Shown one piece after another: positions 36,027 through 50,009 of a stretch of DNA of 64,000 nucleotides. Each line of letters starts with the position of its first letter. Within the stretch, counting starts at the first letter, position 1. The stretch comes from Cornus controversa (lineage: Eukaryota > Streptophyta > Magnoliopsida > Cornales > Cornaceae). The DNA lies in the NCBI GenBank assembly GCA_026545225.1, contig CM048849.1, positions 53,204,836 to 53,268,835 of the forward strand. Reading direction: 5' to 3'. Under the pieces are notes generated by a model. It did not search any database, was not told the origin of the DNA, and saw only the letters and a list, made by a program, of their open reading frames with translations. The position numbers and the translations under genes were made by a program.

Positions 36027-37190
36027 ACTGGCCATCTTCATTAAATAAGCTATATTTATATACTCTGTCTAGGTACCTCATCATAACTGTTAAAAAAAAG
36101 TTTCATGAAACTGAAAATTCTGGCTGTACAACATGGGGATATCAATAAAGCACTTCAAGGGTACACTGAGAGACTCCCATGTGCTGTCGGAGAGACTCGA
36201 ACCCTCCACAATACTGAAGGATTTTAGATCAAGAAAGAGAATAAAAATGATAAATATTAAGAGAGACAGATATTTGCCAAAGAGGCTCTCGCCTTTGAAA
36301 TTCACCGTTTGAAATTAAAAGTTGAGCTAAATACAACTGACCTTTTAAAAAGTGAACATTGAACTAAATCGGGTCTTAAAAAGATGTTAAAAATGAAGAA
36401 TTTGATATACTGAAAATTATTTTAAGCTTTTATTTCTGGGAATAATTTGCAATGAAGAATACCATGTATTGAATAATTGTAAAAATTTCATTTTTTTTTT
36501 CTACAATTGTAAAAATTCTTTTATCTTTCATATATAAATACTTCACCATTAGCAACTACTGAAATTAAATTAGCATCACAAACAACTTTTAGGAGTTGTA
36601 TAAATTTTGTTCACTGATACCCTGTGTCTATAAATATGGTAATTTTGTGTATAATTTCATTAAGAATAAACTCTTCCAATATTGTAGTGCATCAAAAGGA
36701 AGTATAAAAAAAATAAAGAAAGAAAAAGAAACAAACAATTGAATAATCTCATTCATCTTTTTCAGGGACTTTAATTCATGAATTCCTTACTTAAAAAAAA
36801 AGAAAGACTTTAATACAGGATTTCATTTCCAATGAACCTATATAAGGAATTGGCAACCATCTCAATGAAAGATGTTAAAATTTTAAATTTTTAAAGAAAT
36901 CTAAAAACAATCAAATACAAAGAAATGTATCATTTTCCTTGGTGACTTCAATCAAAGATGATTAACAAAAATATTTTGTAAAAAGTGAATGGAACCATTC
37001 AAATTTAAGGAACGTCCATACAGGCCATGAGTAATTTATTTGAATTAAGTTTCGTTTTCTTTTTTGTAAATTTATTTCAATTAAGTTGCTAAAACAGAAA
37101 AAAAAATTAAATGTTTTGTTGGAACTAAAAATTAAGATGGCAGGTTCATCCTATATCAGCATTGCATATTCAAGATCTCGGATGACCATG

Positions 37191-37195
<5 letters not shown>

Positions 37196-37260
<65 letters not shown>
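37196..37260. repeat. (CT)n(AT)n compound microsatellite
   Basis: About 17 CT units pass directly into about 15 AT units. Confidence 0.95.
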
Positions 37261-37265
<5 letters not shown>

Positions 37266-40200
37266 GTACAATGCTCAACCGGCAACATTCCGAGAAAATA
37301 TGAAGAAAAATAGCCTGTTCACAGCTCAGTTATACCCTTGACGTACAGCATTATTCTATTCGCTATCAGAACTTATAAAAAGATTTTCATTAAGAACCCA
37401 CCGGTCAAACTAAGGACATAACATTTGCTTGGATATTATATTTGGGGGATTCCAATTGGTGCCTTGGATTCGATTGGGTGCTCCCAAACACAAAGGAGTG
37501 AAATTCAAGAAACGTTATAATTCAAGACACCGATTGAGTACTCCCAAATGCAACATTATAAAAAATTTCAATGGCTACATATAGAAAAACAAAGCATACA
37601 GGACCCAAACAGTGAATTTCCATAACCGATATAAAATCCACACACTTGAAAAGATATCTAGCATGATCTTGATTTGTGCCCCACATTACCAAAAAAATTG
37701 AGGAAATGAACAGACAATTGTGGTGTCATATACTCTGTCACCTTCAAATTTGGTTAAAAATTTCCATTAAGTGGATGGAATGTTTATATGACTGGCTATA
37801 AGAAAATTGAGGACAGCTATCAATATGATAAAGTTGTTAATTGATTCTTCAGTCTTAGTTGATGCTCACTGTTCTCTACTTGACACATCTAGTATATATA
37901 TTGTACTAAATTCTTAGGGAGTGTTTGGAAGTCTCCTGGAATTGAAATGGACCAATAGCTTTTCCATAGCATTTGAATACAAGACTAATATTCATCTAAA
38001 ATGGAGGCTTCTATGAAATAGGAAGACATCAACTAATTAATTTGTATTGTTCCAAAAAAAATAAAAAAAATGCTTGATGATAAATCATATATAGTCTTCA
38101 CCTACTTTTGGCTGCAAATTATCTTCCATTTCTACATAGAGTGCATAGATATCAATTGTGTTGTTGGGGCTGTTTTAGTGTTTTAATTATCCTGCTTGCT
38201 GATTCTTAAGAAGGCAATTCAACAAAATTTGCAATTTATGCATGCCACTTGTCCCTCTCATCTTCATGGGCAATCAAGTAGACCCTTATATATATATATA
38301 TATATATAGCTCAAAGTTAGGCTTAGTAATGGTCTGCCATCTTTATCCCACTCTAGCTTTATGTATCTTTTATTAGTTCTGTTGGATTGACAGTCTTTAC
38401 AGTTAAAGCTCTACTATATTTGATCATTGTGTTTTTCTTGGTGCCAATCTGGTATCTTAGGCTACTATATATGAAAGTAAGTATAGCACAAGAATTTCCT
38501 ATAGCTCATAGCTGAATACAGAAATACAATTAATTCATTTGCTTTGCCAGACAATTTGTTGTCATTTTTTCCAAAGGGTCCTTGCAATTAGCTAGTTTTG
38601 CACCATCATTTTGTTTCAAGTAGAAACAAATTAACCAAAGCTGAACTTGTGATAAAATTAAGCAAAGCAAAGATCAAGTAAGTGAGAACTAAGTAATCTA
38701 TGTGGTTCGGTAACGCGTCCATGTCTGTGGAGATTCTGAGAATAGTTCATCAAACAAGACAACAAAGGTGATTTTTATTTTGTTTTCCCTAAACTTGTCA
38801 ACTTTCATACATCCATAACAAACTTTTACCTGAATTCCTCATAGAAGAAGAATTGCTGTGGAATACCACAAACAAGATATTTTGTGTTGCCTCTATCTGA
38901 AAACTAGGTAGGGGAAGGTGGGCAGCCCTTGAGAATTGATAAAAATAAAAAAAAATAATAAAAAAAAAACCTAATGCGCGCAACTTCTGATAATCATTCC
39001 TTTAGTACCAACATGATTTTGATCTGTCCTATTAATTTCACTGTTTTGGTATTTTAGCAGGGTTTTCAAAAATCACCAGAGTCTAGATTCAAAAAGGGTA
39101 ATTCTATAATCTTAGAAATGTATGTTTCTTTTTCAGGTAAAGACTTTTCTTAAATTTCTAAACCTAATGTTAGACATGTACATTTATACCACACCTTCAT
39201 CAATATTTCATAACACAATACTTCATTCAGTATTGTGAATGTAACCCTATTCGTCTTCGGGCTTGTTGTTCCTTCTACAATTTGGAGCTTGTTTGTAAAT
39301 TTCTCATGCAATATACTGATTTACCTTACCAAAAAAGAAAGAAAAAAAAACTCCATTCCAAGCCGAAATAGCTACAAACAAGCCTACACTTCCAAAGGGA
39401 CAATCCTTTTGGTGATAATTTAGCTAAACTTCACTGGTAATCAGTTAGATGAGTGAAAAAAAATAATCAAGTGGCTAGCTTGGGATGAAAACATAATAGC
39501 AAGAGAAGTGATGCAGAAAGTTGATTGTGACAGGTTATGAACTTGTAGTGCATTTATGGGATTGGGTCTGCATTGAAGTCCTGCAACTTCCAGCATCATT
39601 TTGAAGGTCCAAAAGAAAAATCATGTTGCTTTTGTGGTCCCCTTCTTAGAGAGAATATATATTGGTTTTCATAACACTTTCTTCATGTACTTTGCTCTGC
39701 TTCTCTCCAAAAATAAAAAATTCCCTCTATGATATTTCATTATTTTTCTGATTACGTACCCAACTCAAAATCATTCAAGGATATGCTAGCTAGCTACGTA
39801 GATTAAATTGTCTTCCTAATAATTATTTGTGTAACAGCTTATCTTTTTCCCTCTTCCACTAAACAATCCAAACTGATTCTTCCCAATGTGTGATTATTTA
39901 TTACCAATTATTGCAATTAGTCTTGTGAAATACTACCTAACATAACCTACCAGTAAGCTGAACTATTAGTGCAGTTCTTAGTTTTATTTACTTGATTTAG
40001 TAAATAATGTAAAACATTCAACTATGTATCTGGTGGAGAGAATTTGGTTTCCTTTCTGTTCAAATATTTCACCCTTTTTTTCAGATTAGGGAAATTTAAG
40101 GTGCTCCATCTAATTTTCAGAATAATTTTTTTTATCTTTTTTTATTTATTTCCATCAACATTAATCACATTGAGAGTCTTTATAATTCATTTAGTTTTAT

Positions 40201-41766
40201 TTTTTTGGTTACAATATTGCACATTCAAGAACAAGGGAAACACAGTAAAACACATACTAAATACTAATTAACACTTGCGCGCAGTGTGAGGTAAGAAGGA
40301 TCGATGTTGCTCTCAATGTGGTCCTCATGGTAGATTTGGTGAAGATTTTCTTGTTATAAACATAAGAATTTTTGACCTCTGAGAATTTGCAAATTACCAT
40401 GTCCTTTTCTTTTTATAGAGTCGAGCTCATTTAGACCTAAATCCATGAGTAGACAGTGAGTCTTGAGAAAGTATATCCATATACACACAAATAAAGAGAG
40501 AAAATATATATGAAAATCACCTGTCTTAGTAATATTAACACCAATAATATATATATTTGTGTGTGTGTTGGGGGGGAATGATCACTCATTTCATGCCATC
40601 ACATTAGCATATATATCTAGTAGGGAAAGAAAGAATTTGGGTATGCATCCCTTTGTCTATATAACTAGTACCAAAAAAAAAAAAAAAGAGTGTAAATTTA
40701 TAGTGGTAGATATATATACTTTTGTACCTCAGGTATGCCTGGGATAGTTGATTGATTGTATAAATTTAAATGTTGGGATAAAACAAAATTATAAACTTGG
40801 ACCAGCTGCTAAATTGGCAGATCAAAATTTGTGTTGTGAAAGCAGCAGCATTGGTGATTAATTATTGTACTTATGGTTTAGGGTATGGTAATATTGCCCA
40901 TTTGATCCCTATAGAAAGAAAGCTCAACATAGTGCATAAATGCTTTTGTAGATAGCTAGGAACAGAACAGACATTTGGACTATATATAACCCGTACGTGA
41001 ATGTATTAGTAGTTGGATGTATGGATGAGCCTGCAGTTTGGTGATCGAAATAGATCAAACAATTCATAGCCATTGTTTAATTTCCCGTCAAAGAAGTGAA
41101 TCATCATCAACATGCATATGGATGACCCTTTGAATGAACCGACGTCTAACTGTGTACTATAGATTACAAAAAACATGGATCGTGTAGTTTGGTGATAATG
41201 CGGAACACTGCACCTATAGTGATACTGTCCAAGGAAGAATGACTTGTCAATCACAAAGTTGAATATGTTAAAATAAATAGTGGGCATGGAACGTTGAAAT
41301 GACTTCCACAATAATGAGTAACATATATATATATATATATAGGCCAGCCACAATGGGAAATCAAAGTATAGAGGTGGGCACCAACCCCCAGCTATGTCGA
41401 ATCAGATCAAAACAAAAGGGAGAATAAGGTAGGATTGTATTGAATGTAAAGTGTTTGTACAAAAGCCTAGCCAACTGCCAAGATAAAAAAAAAATATACA
41501 ACTCCTCCTCAAATAAGCAGGACACACAAGTTTGATAAACATTAAGCATGAGGGCAATTAGCAGCATGTCTACGGGAAAAAAAAAGAAAAAAAAAAGCAT
41601 TTGCATGTTTTTAGTAATTGTCATAAATTCTAACTATTTACATGTTTTTGGTAATTGTCATATATTATTATATACACTTGTTTTATTTCCTTTGATATTT
41701 TTATATTATATATAATTTTATTTATATATAACTCTTATTTTATTATATTTTCTTCTTATATATATA

Positions 41767-41770
<4 letters not shown>

Positions 41771-41817
<47 letters not shown>
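41771..41817. repeat. (TA)n microsatellite in a wider TA-rich tract
   Basis: An uninterrupted 47-bp TA run lies in a 400-bp stretch of nearly pure A/T (41640-42110). Confidence 0.9.
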
Positions 41818-41820
<3 letters not shown>

Positions 41821-42419
41821 ATTTTATAAAAGTTTTTTATTCTTATTGACTTATAATTTTGTATTTATTATATTATATATAATTTTATTTATATATAGCT
41901 CTTATTTTATTGTATTTTCTTCTTATATATATCTTTATATATATATATATATATTATATTTATTGTATTTTATTTTGTTATATTTGTATTTTTTGAGTAA
42001 CCAATTTTTTATTTATTGTATTTTCTAATTTTTGTTATTCTTTTATTTTATAAAATTTTAATTTATTGTATTATATTATATTATATTTTTTAGCAAGCGA
42101 AATTTTTATTTATTGTATTTTATAAAAAAAATCATAAATAAAAACTTGAACTGAAAAATAAAATCTGAAACTGAAACTTCGTGATGAAGTTTTCAAATTA
42201 TGCTTAAGGATTGTCAAAATTTTGACATCACTTTCATTTCTTCAGAAGTGAAAACTGCATTACAAAGTGCGATTTCTACTGTGACTTCCAAAAAATGAAA
42301 ATAAAAGTTGAAATCGAAAATCAAAAATGTTACCAAATAGTGCCTTAGTGATCTACTTACATAGCTTTGGGAAAGACCATATAGATCAGCTAATCTTCTA
42401 TGATATGGAGGTTTGCTTG

Positions 42420-42790
42420 TTGTTTCAAAAGGTGGATAACCAGTCAATTAAGTTGTTTCAGGTGGTGATGCCATGAGGTATGGTTGTGCAACAAAAAAAG
42501 AGAAAGTTGTTCGAAATATGGGTAGAGATGAACATTGGAAGAATATGTGGTAATTGTGGCTCTCCTAGCAAATAGGCATAAGGAAAAACCATTAGGATAA
42601 AGATATGTCTTGGGATACAAGGCTTGAACCATACAATGTGTTTCCATGTAATGTCTGGTAGTGGATCAAAGATGGCAAGAAGGGTGTGAAACAAGGAAAA
42701 AGAGTGGGTTAGAGATGGGTCCATATGATAGAATCTTAAGTGTTTGTGTTGAAAGTAGGACGAATTGATGCATCTCTAAGTTAGGAACAA
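42420..42790 (-). mobile_element. L1-type LINE fragment, reverse-transcriptase zinc-finger (zf-RVT) region
   Basis: The minus-strand translation includes ITWKHIVWFKPCIPRHIFIL, matching the W-x-x-V-W-F-x-x-x-I-P-R-H-x-F-I signature after the polymerase domain in plant L1 LINEs. It is on the same strand as, and downstream of, the reverse-transcriptase pieces at 45.2-48.9 kb, so it is probably the 3' part of the same element. Confidence 0.7.
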
Positions 42791-45239
42791 GCTTAGAAAG
42801 TCTGGATGGGATTGACTATTGGTTGTCTGTATGAGAGAGCTGACAATGTTGTATTTGGTTGTTTGTTGTATTGACAATGTATAAATGTACACAAAAGGAG
42901 ACCACATAAATCTAGTCGATCTCAACAAAAGGTTCAAGCCTAAAGAAACACAAAAGAAGACCTTAAGCACACATTCAATTATAAATCAATCTTCACAATC
43001 ACAACAATGAGTTAACAATTAGGTTTAAGGCTTGAATATCATATGATTCTAGCAAAGCTACTCAGAGTTCCACAACAGCTTCAATTTCCACTTAAGTCGA
43101 TTCTATTATTCCATTTTGGGGAGATTATACACGAGTGGGGTAAGCTCCAACCTACTACAAGGCTATAAGCAATTTGTTTTGGATGGTTTTGATAATTGGA
43201 AGTTGCATGAGATGATGATTTATTTCAAAATACTCTAAGATTACGTTCCTTCCAAATGCAGTAGATTAAGCAAGTCAGAGCCAATTTGTTGACATAGATA
43301 TCAGAACCATTCCTCCATTATTTTCAATGTTTAGATACCTATGCCACTAAGAAGTCCCAATTATTAGGGAAGATGTGAAGCGCACACTAGTTTGGATCAC
43401 ATTTGAGATAAAGTTTGCAAATAAGCATTGGAACAATAAGTGAGATATTGATTCTTGGTCTCTCATAGGGGATAGTGATTGGAAATGTTGTGGTATCTGA
43501 GGGCTAGTTTATCAAAGGTTTGTAATTTCTTCCTTTTACCACACACAGTATGAAACTGTGCTTTGAAACACAAACTTCAAACCAAACCACTGAGCTCCAT
43601 ATAACAGATAGACCAAGTGGTTCAAACATTTTGAAGGTTCTTGAGAATCAAAATTGGATGGAATTTACTTACAAAAAAAGTGGAATTTGTAGGAACCCGT
43701 AAAATAATATCTTATTTTTTGTTAGGATTCAAAGCAATAGGTGGGTTGTTGACTAAAGTTGGGATTTGGTAGCTCAGGTTGGGTGGGATTCTCCATTGGG
43801 ATTGTTCAATTACAGAGGTCACAGTTGAGTATCTGCTCAATTTGTTAATAATTGAATATGGTTTATTAGTTTCATTTGGTTTGTTAATATGATAGTACAT
43901 ATTCATAAATAGGTTATTCGTTCCTTGTGATAGAATTGGTCGCTCTATCTGAAAGGGTGTAACATGTAAGTGTCTGTTTATCAATGGAATTATTTTTAGT
44001 CTTTATAAGTATATGGAATTTTACATGTTGGTGTGTAGGACACACTAAAGGGATCGAGGGATAAGTTTTAGAAATTATGAGGTAATCATAGTAATTTCTC
44101 CTTATCAAGCGTTTTAGCAAGTTTACTCTCAAGTCTAAGAGAGTAATGAACATTTTCTTTGATTGGTAGTTACTTTGATTTACTTAGTAGAACTTTGGGT
44201 CAAATAAAATGGGTATTTTGGGTAATTATTTAATCAATGACTTTGTGACATATATTCTCAAGAAGACATCTATGTGATCCTTATACTAGTTACTTTATTA
44301 TGACTGGATTAAGTTTGATCATTGAAATCCAGTTTGGTGGTTTTTGATAAAATAGTTTTATTATATATCTATTTATTAAATATATTAATTTTTCAAAAGA
44401 AAGACTTTTTGAGTGATAAAATATGGGTTAATCTGGTAGTCATAATAAAAGGGTAAATTAGTCATTGGATTGATGACTTTTACATGTCCAATATATACTA
44501 ATTTAGTGTAGAGGGGTAATCTTGTATTTTTACAGTGTGACAATATTATTATAATATCTTTCATTACTCGGAGTACTCAGCTATTTTTATTTAGTGAAAT
44601 TAAAAATAGTTAATGGGTTAATTTAATTTGGTCATAAGATGACAGGTACTTTAAGTAAACTCATTGAAACTAAGTTCTGAATAGGCCCGATTAGATCTCA
44701 TTCTTAGCCCAACTTAGTGAGCATTTAGTTAGAATAAAACTAGGAGAAGAAAGGTAAGAGTGGGCCGCCCTACTCTTTGATTTATAAATAGGGTGGTTGT
44801 CTTACACTCTAGGAATTCTATCTCTTTTGCTCTCGATCCTCTTCCTTTCTCCTCACACGTCAATTAGTTGTAGTTCTCACAAAGGTCATAGGATCAAAGA
44901 TTTAAAGGTCTTTAATAGCCACAAATCATCCATTGAAGGTTCAAATAACAAATCTCGTAAATTCTGCCCAACCAAAGTAACAATCAATGTTTTGGCCATA
45001 TCTCCCAATTTAGACATTGGATTGACTTGAAATTAATGAAAAAAATAAAGTAACTGATGAGGCTACGTTGTGTAAAACTTTTAAAATTTTATGAGGTCTA
45101 CAAACCATTCCGATTAGGGCTTGAAAAGTGGTAGTTCTTGCTTAGAGGAAGGAAAAGTTTAAAGATTTTTATAGCAAGTGAACACGATATTAGCAATCTA
45201 CAAGTTATTATGGTAATTTATTTTAACCCTCTTCGGTAA
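42791..45239. mobile_element. Insertion separating LINE pieces; LTR-like sequence within
   Basis: No coding sequence is seen. The part from about 43690 begins TGTAGGAACCCG and later shows TTTATAAATAGG (about 44780) followed by a pyrimidine-rich stretch. That layout resembles a retrotransposon LTR promoter. Boundaries and class are uncertain. The interval interrupts an otherwise collinear LINE. Confidence 0.4.
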
Positions 45240-46520
45240 TTAATAATTTTTAGGACTGATTCACAATGATCAATGGGAACGATTTTAAAACTTTTGCTAC
45301 TTTGACCTGTTATTTCATCAATCTTTCTTTAGAATTGGGTCCTTGTGGTAACTATAGTAGTCAAACCAGATGTGTTTTTGCTCCATTACCAATAAAATGT
45401 TTTATTAATCCTCTAGCTAGTGGTCAATATTTAGTATTCTCCTCCAATTTCATGAGCAATAAGCAGGGGATTTTAAAACCCAAGTGCATTTTTTTTTTTA
45501 TCAAATTATCACGAACCCATTGGCCCCGTAGGTTGATGAATCTTACATTGACTAGATTTCAAATGTGTTGAGTCAATACCACCCTGTTCCACAAATATAG
45601 TTTGGGGAAACCCAGTGTCATTATCATTTTGGCCTACAGATAGATTCCCATGAGACTTTAGCCCGAATTTGTTTCAACTAAGGCCTAAACCATAGAAATC
45701 CTCTCCATTAAGGTCATATTAATGCTCTCAGTCAATTTCCCTAGGATCTCAAGTACTGATAACCATTAATATTATATGCTGAAAAGTATATACCTAATTA
45801 ACTAGACTCTAACACCATAAGACAAGACCTTACTTATCCAACTTCTAGCCTATTAGAGATCATATCCACCAGAGATTTGCATTCATCTATATAGAGTTTT
45901 GAGGGAATGATGGGTACACAAAAATATTTAACTGGAAGAGCCATAATTTTAAATTGAAAGTTTTGTTCAAGTTGCATTTTATTATTTATGTCTAAACTAA
46001 AAGCAAATGTTTAACTTTTAGAATGATTTGGGGATAAGCTAGATACTGAAAAGAACTGTTGTAGAGACTGTTTAAGGGTTATTGCGAAATTCAAATCCTC
46101 ATGTGAGAAAAATAGTAGATTGCAAGTCCCAGATGAGATAACTTTGTTTTCCTGTATTTTTAATGGTATTGAAATTGTGGGTTGTTTGAGATATTTTGGG
46201 AAATGATGGATGATAGAATATCCATGGCTAAGACAAACAATAGGGGAACACATGATCACATTGTCTTAGCTATTTTGCTCCATGAAAGAACCTGTGGAAC
46301 TCTATATTTATTGAGGTTATGAATAAAGGGGAAATAATACAGTTTTTGACCTATTGGACAAATGGAAGATGGAATTGTAGGAGTTTAAGTGTGTCAATAA
46401 GGAATTCCAATTTAGGGAATCATAGGCTTTTTGTAGATCCACTTTGATGGAAATTGTTGAAAGATTTGAGTTCCTATGATATTCCCTATAGAGCTCATGG
46501 GATATGAGTATGTTATTTGT
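45240..46520 (-). mobile_element. L1-type LINE fragment, reverse-transcriptase palm and thumb
   Basis: Minus-strand pieces in order: NNILISHELYREYH and IKVDLQKAYDSLNW (about 46520-46410), LLFFSHEDLNFAITLKQSL with SVSSLSPNHSKS (about 46150-46015), and GLIKHFIGNGAKTH (about 45400-45330). These match the fingers/palm and post-palm blocks of plant L1 elements. The catalytic FADD is replaced by FFSHED, and stops and frameshifts are common, so the element is dead. Confidence 0.8.
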
Positions 46521-46521
46521 A

Positions 46522-47780
46522 ACACCCCCCTCCCCCCCCCCCCTAATGAATGCATTATATAAAGAGTTTGTGGATGTCAAGTGTTTAAACGCAAGGTCAT
46601 TCCCCCTTGGCACACAAGACTTTGAAAAGTCAACCAGCGTGGTAGCCACACAAGAAGTTTGAAAAGTCAAAATACACCAAAGACTTGTTGGCCTCCTAAA
46701 CATCTATAATTAGGAACAATGACAATAAACTCGAGCACTATTACAAGTCCTGACATTGTGTCAGGCCACCCAAGTCTTGAGTACTAACTCGAGCACAATC
46801 ACAAGCCCTAACATTGTGTCAGGTCACCCAAGCCTCAAGTACTAACTTGAGCACAGTCACAAGCCCTGATATTGTGTCAGGCCACCCAAGCCTCAAGTAC
46901 TAACTCGAGCACTACTACAAGTCCTGATATTACGTTAGGCTACCCAAGCCTCGAGTACTAACTCAAGCACTGTTACAAGCCTTGACATGGTGTCAGGCCA
47001 CCCAAGCCCCCGAGTACTAACTCGAGCACTGTTACAAACTCTGACATTGTGCCAAGCCAGCCAAGCCATGAGTAATGACTCGAGCACTATACAAACTCTG
47101 ACGGTTTGACCACCTAAGCCGAGAAGATCACCCTTCGAACACCAGCTAGTGCATTAAAAATGAACTGGACCTGGTAGGATCCCATTACTTTAATATAACT
47201 AACCTTGTTAGGATATTTAGAAGGAACTTAGATTGGTGGATAAGAAGTAAGGAAAGTCTAACATAATCCACGGACCTAATCAATGAGATAGTGAACATAT
47301 ACCACCACAGAGACCCTTACAATCACCATTAATGCTCTGATAAGAGTCATTAATGCCCTCAACAATCGCAGATGTAGCATCGCCTAATCTCATTTATTAG
47401 CCATAAGAATAACACGCCACGACACCATCAGGTGTGGCGATGTGAAAGACCTAAGTTTCTGAGTGTTTAAGGAATCATTACCTAGACACCTTAGGGGCAA
47501 GGCATTAACTGCAACGAGCCCAATCCGTTGGGTATAGAACCATGAGAGACTGGCACTATAAATAGGAGAGACAGAGAGATAGAAGGGGTTTCCTACCTTC
47601 ACTATGATTCTCATTGATTAGCCATACTTCTCCTCCTTCATCTAGATCAACTTCTCTGGATCCCTCATAGTGGTATTGAGTACATCATTATACATACGTA
47701 TTTTACTATTTTTTAATTAGAACCCCCTACAGAGTTGTAACCACGTGTATATCAAATTGGTCTTTGATCATTCACAAAGG
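46522..47780. mobile_element. LTR-like insertion inside the LINE
   Basis: The LINE reading is broken just before its NNILIS block and resumes at about 47.83 kb with the preceding block (AVRNFFRIRKILKRS). The intervening sequence starts near TGTAACACCCCCC, carries the 58-bp minisatellite, and has CTATAAATAGGAG at about 47550 as a possible LTR TATA box. It is probably a solo LTR or a degraded retroelement. I could not fix its end or a target duplication. Confidence 0.5.
46730..47103. repeat. 58-bp minisatellite, about 6.5 units
   Basis: Units begin CTCGAGCAC and contain CAAG(C/T)CCTGACATTGTGTC, AGGCCACCCAAGCC and GAGTACTAA. Six full units and a partial one follow head to tail with 5-25% divergence. 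The array is inside the LTR-like insertion. Confidence 0.9.
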
Positions 47781-47799
47781 TTTTAGGTACAAAGGGATA

Positions 47800-48900
47800 T
47801 GAATGATGATTGAGTTGATCTTTTAAGTATTTTCCTTATTCTAAAGGAATTTCTCACTGCATTGGTTACCTCTGCCCTAATTACTGGCTAGACTATCTTA
47901 AAAAGTAGCTATTATACCTAGCTATTTGGCCTTGGAATTTTGTTATTGTCATTAAATGATAACATGTAATTCCCGACATCCTCTTCTGTTGGGATAACAA
48001 CTATAAAGTCTAAAAATTGATTGGGAAAATCTTTAAAAATAAACTTTGCAGGTGTTGTTTTTTCTAGTGTTGTTACTCTTTAAATTCTTAAAGTATGATA
48101 TGTTTTGGTCCTCTATCCTCAACTAATGCATTTTGGATTTTTGTTTCAAGAGTTGTTCTTTTGTCTCACATATCGGACAACTTTTGAATTAGCTGATGTT
48201 TTTTGGTTTTGAGGTTGTCATTGTTAGGACTAGAGTCCAGTTCATTTTGGCAATGGGCTAAATCAACCCTTGTTAATTGTGCAACTCTATTTAATTTCTC
48301 ATTATATTCTCTTTGATTACAGTTTATTAGCATTTGTTTGAAATATCTTAACTTCTGTGTTATAACATAACAAAAAAATAAGGGCAAATTCACTACATGA
48401 AGCTCCCACTATTGCAGAGTCTGGGAAGAATCAAATGTACTCAGCTTTATCTTCGTATGCAAAGAGACTATGTTTGTATTTCAAACATATTCCTAACAGG
48501 AACTTCTTGAGTTAGAAAAGCCAGTACAAAAACAGTGCTTAAGTGTCACAAAAATCCTTGCCATCCCCTCATTCACTTCTTTCCCGTGACCTCTAGATGA
48601 TAATGGAGCAATCTTACCGTTGTGCCAACACTCAACCTCATTATGAACTTAATGCAATCATGTATATTTTGTGCCAAGTATCCTTTAAGAGTGGCTGAAA
48701 GTCAGAACGTGATCCAAAAAAATTGAAAATTGAAAGATGTTTTCCTTCTACGGTTAGTGTTCCCCAAATTGACCACCATAAATGTATGGTAAAAAATACC
48801 CCGAGGCTGGAATACACATTCAGATCTGGGGAACTTAGAGCTCCATTTATGGTTCCAGAGTCCTTTCTTCGTCCGCCCGACTAATTCAAGATTCATAATC
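47800..48900 (-). mobile_element. L1-type LINE fragment, endonuclease end to reverse-transcriptase start
   Basis: On the minus strand, FPRSECVFQPRGIFYHTFMV then NLGNTNRRRKTSFNFQFFW (48840-48720) matches the end of the plant L1 endonuclease domain (normally PPGISDHSP). KLRYFKQMLINCNQREYNEK (about 48350) is the linker. AVRNFFRIRKILKRS (about 47900-47830) is the entry to the reverse transcriptase. Together with the 45.2-46.5 kb and 42.4-42.8 kb pieces it forms one broken element. Confidence 0.8.
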
Positions 48901-49589
48901 CCTCAATTTATGGAGGATTGATGTTTCAAGTGACGATCGGATATTTTGATATTGGGTATAACCATTTAGGTTTGTTTTGGTTCTTTGATAATTTGTTATC
49001 AATTCCTGATTAAAAGTTTTATACTTATGTTTCCCATTACATGGGCTTTTGTAAATTACAAACACATCAATATATATTTGCCTTATCTTTTGGAAAAAAA
49101 AAAAAAAAACACCTTATCAAGATTCTTTGATACATTGGCACTCCCCTTACTCTAAGGAAGTAAGTGATTTGAGTTTGTCAAGCAAAAAATATTAAAAGTT
49201 GAGAACAAGAAGGATTGGCATATACTAGTCACAGAGGATCCCATCATATATACAAACTTAGGGCTCTAATATGAAAAGCCAAATTTCTGCTGGGTATGTG
49301 AAGTGATTCTCCTTTTCTTACCATAAAATTGAAATCAAAAGCAACTAATGCGTGGGGGCTCGATATCACATGGCGGTCGCCTTCACTTTGTCATAGTCTT
49401 GGTGATTCAGTCATAGTTTGAACTATGCAACAGAAAAGGAAATATTAGAGGGAAGAGAGGTTTTAGTAAATAATTGAAAGGGACAATTTATATACACATA
49501 TTATATTCTCCAATTAAATATATCTAGCAAGAACCATATTTAAGATGTCACAAATGCTATTCTCAAATAGGAATATATATATATATATA

Positions 49590-49662
<73 letters not shown>

Positions 49663-49978
49663 AAAACTTGAGTGCAACATAGACCAAGTTCCATTCACCC
49701 ATTAAAATCACTTTCAGAGGTCCTTTTCTTCTCTTATCAATCACATGGAAGTTAAAAAAAAAACGAAAAGAATGGTGAACAGATAAGTCTGCATCTGATG
49801 AGTAATTTCCCTCTTTAGCCTTGTGTTTGCTTCTTCTTGAAATAAAAATCACCAACAACGAGAGATACAAAAACATACATACAATTGCATGATAAAGAGA
49901 GAGACTAATAAATAAATTAGTATAAAGACAAGAGATTAAGTGGAACAGTTTGGTGATGGATAAAGGGTCGCTGTTTAC
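48901..49978. other. Upstream flank of the AGAMOUS-like gene
   Basis: I see no gene. It is AT-rich, with a poly(A) run near 49093 and a long (AT)n(GA)n microsatellite listed separately. Confidence 0.5.
49573..49660. repeat. (AT)n(GA)n microsatellite upstream of the AGAMOUS-like gene
   Basis: About 50 bp of AT with one CT interruption pass into about 18 GA units, 0.3 kb before the predicted TATA box. GA runs are potential BPC/GAGA-factor sites. Confidence 0.9.
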
Positions 49979-49988
49979 TTTATAAATA
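49979..49988 (+). promoter_or_regulatory. TATA box of the AGAMOUS-like gene
   Basis: TTTATAAATACCC precedes a C/T-rich initiator-like stretch (50010-50040). A leader exon follows with no ATG up to its donor at 50145. Confidence 0.65.
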
Positions 49989-50009
49989 CCCATCTCCTAT
50001 TGCAACTCC

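Larger units (their letters stand above)
36027..42419. other. Gene-free intergenic interval
   Basis: I see no protein or RNA gene in these 6.4 kb. It contains AT-rich sequence, poly(A)/(T) tracts, two microsatellites listed separately and scattered degraded repeats. Confidence 0.5.

Noticed and set aside
41640..42110. Possible scaffold-attachment region or origin in the TA-rich tract
   Set aside because: AT richness alone is not evidence, and no specific motif arrangement supports it.
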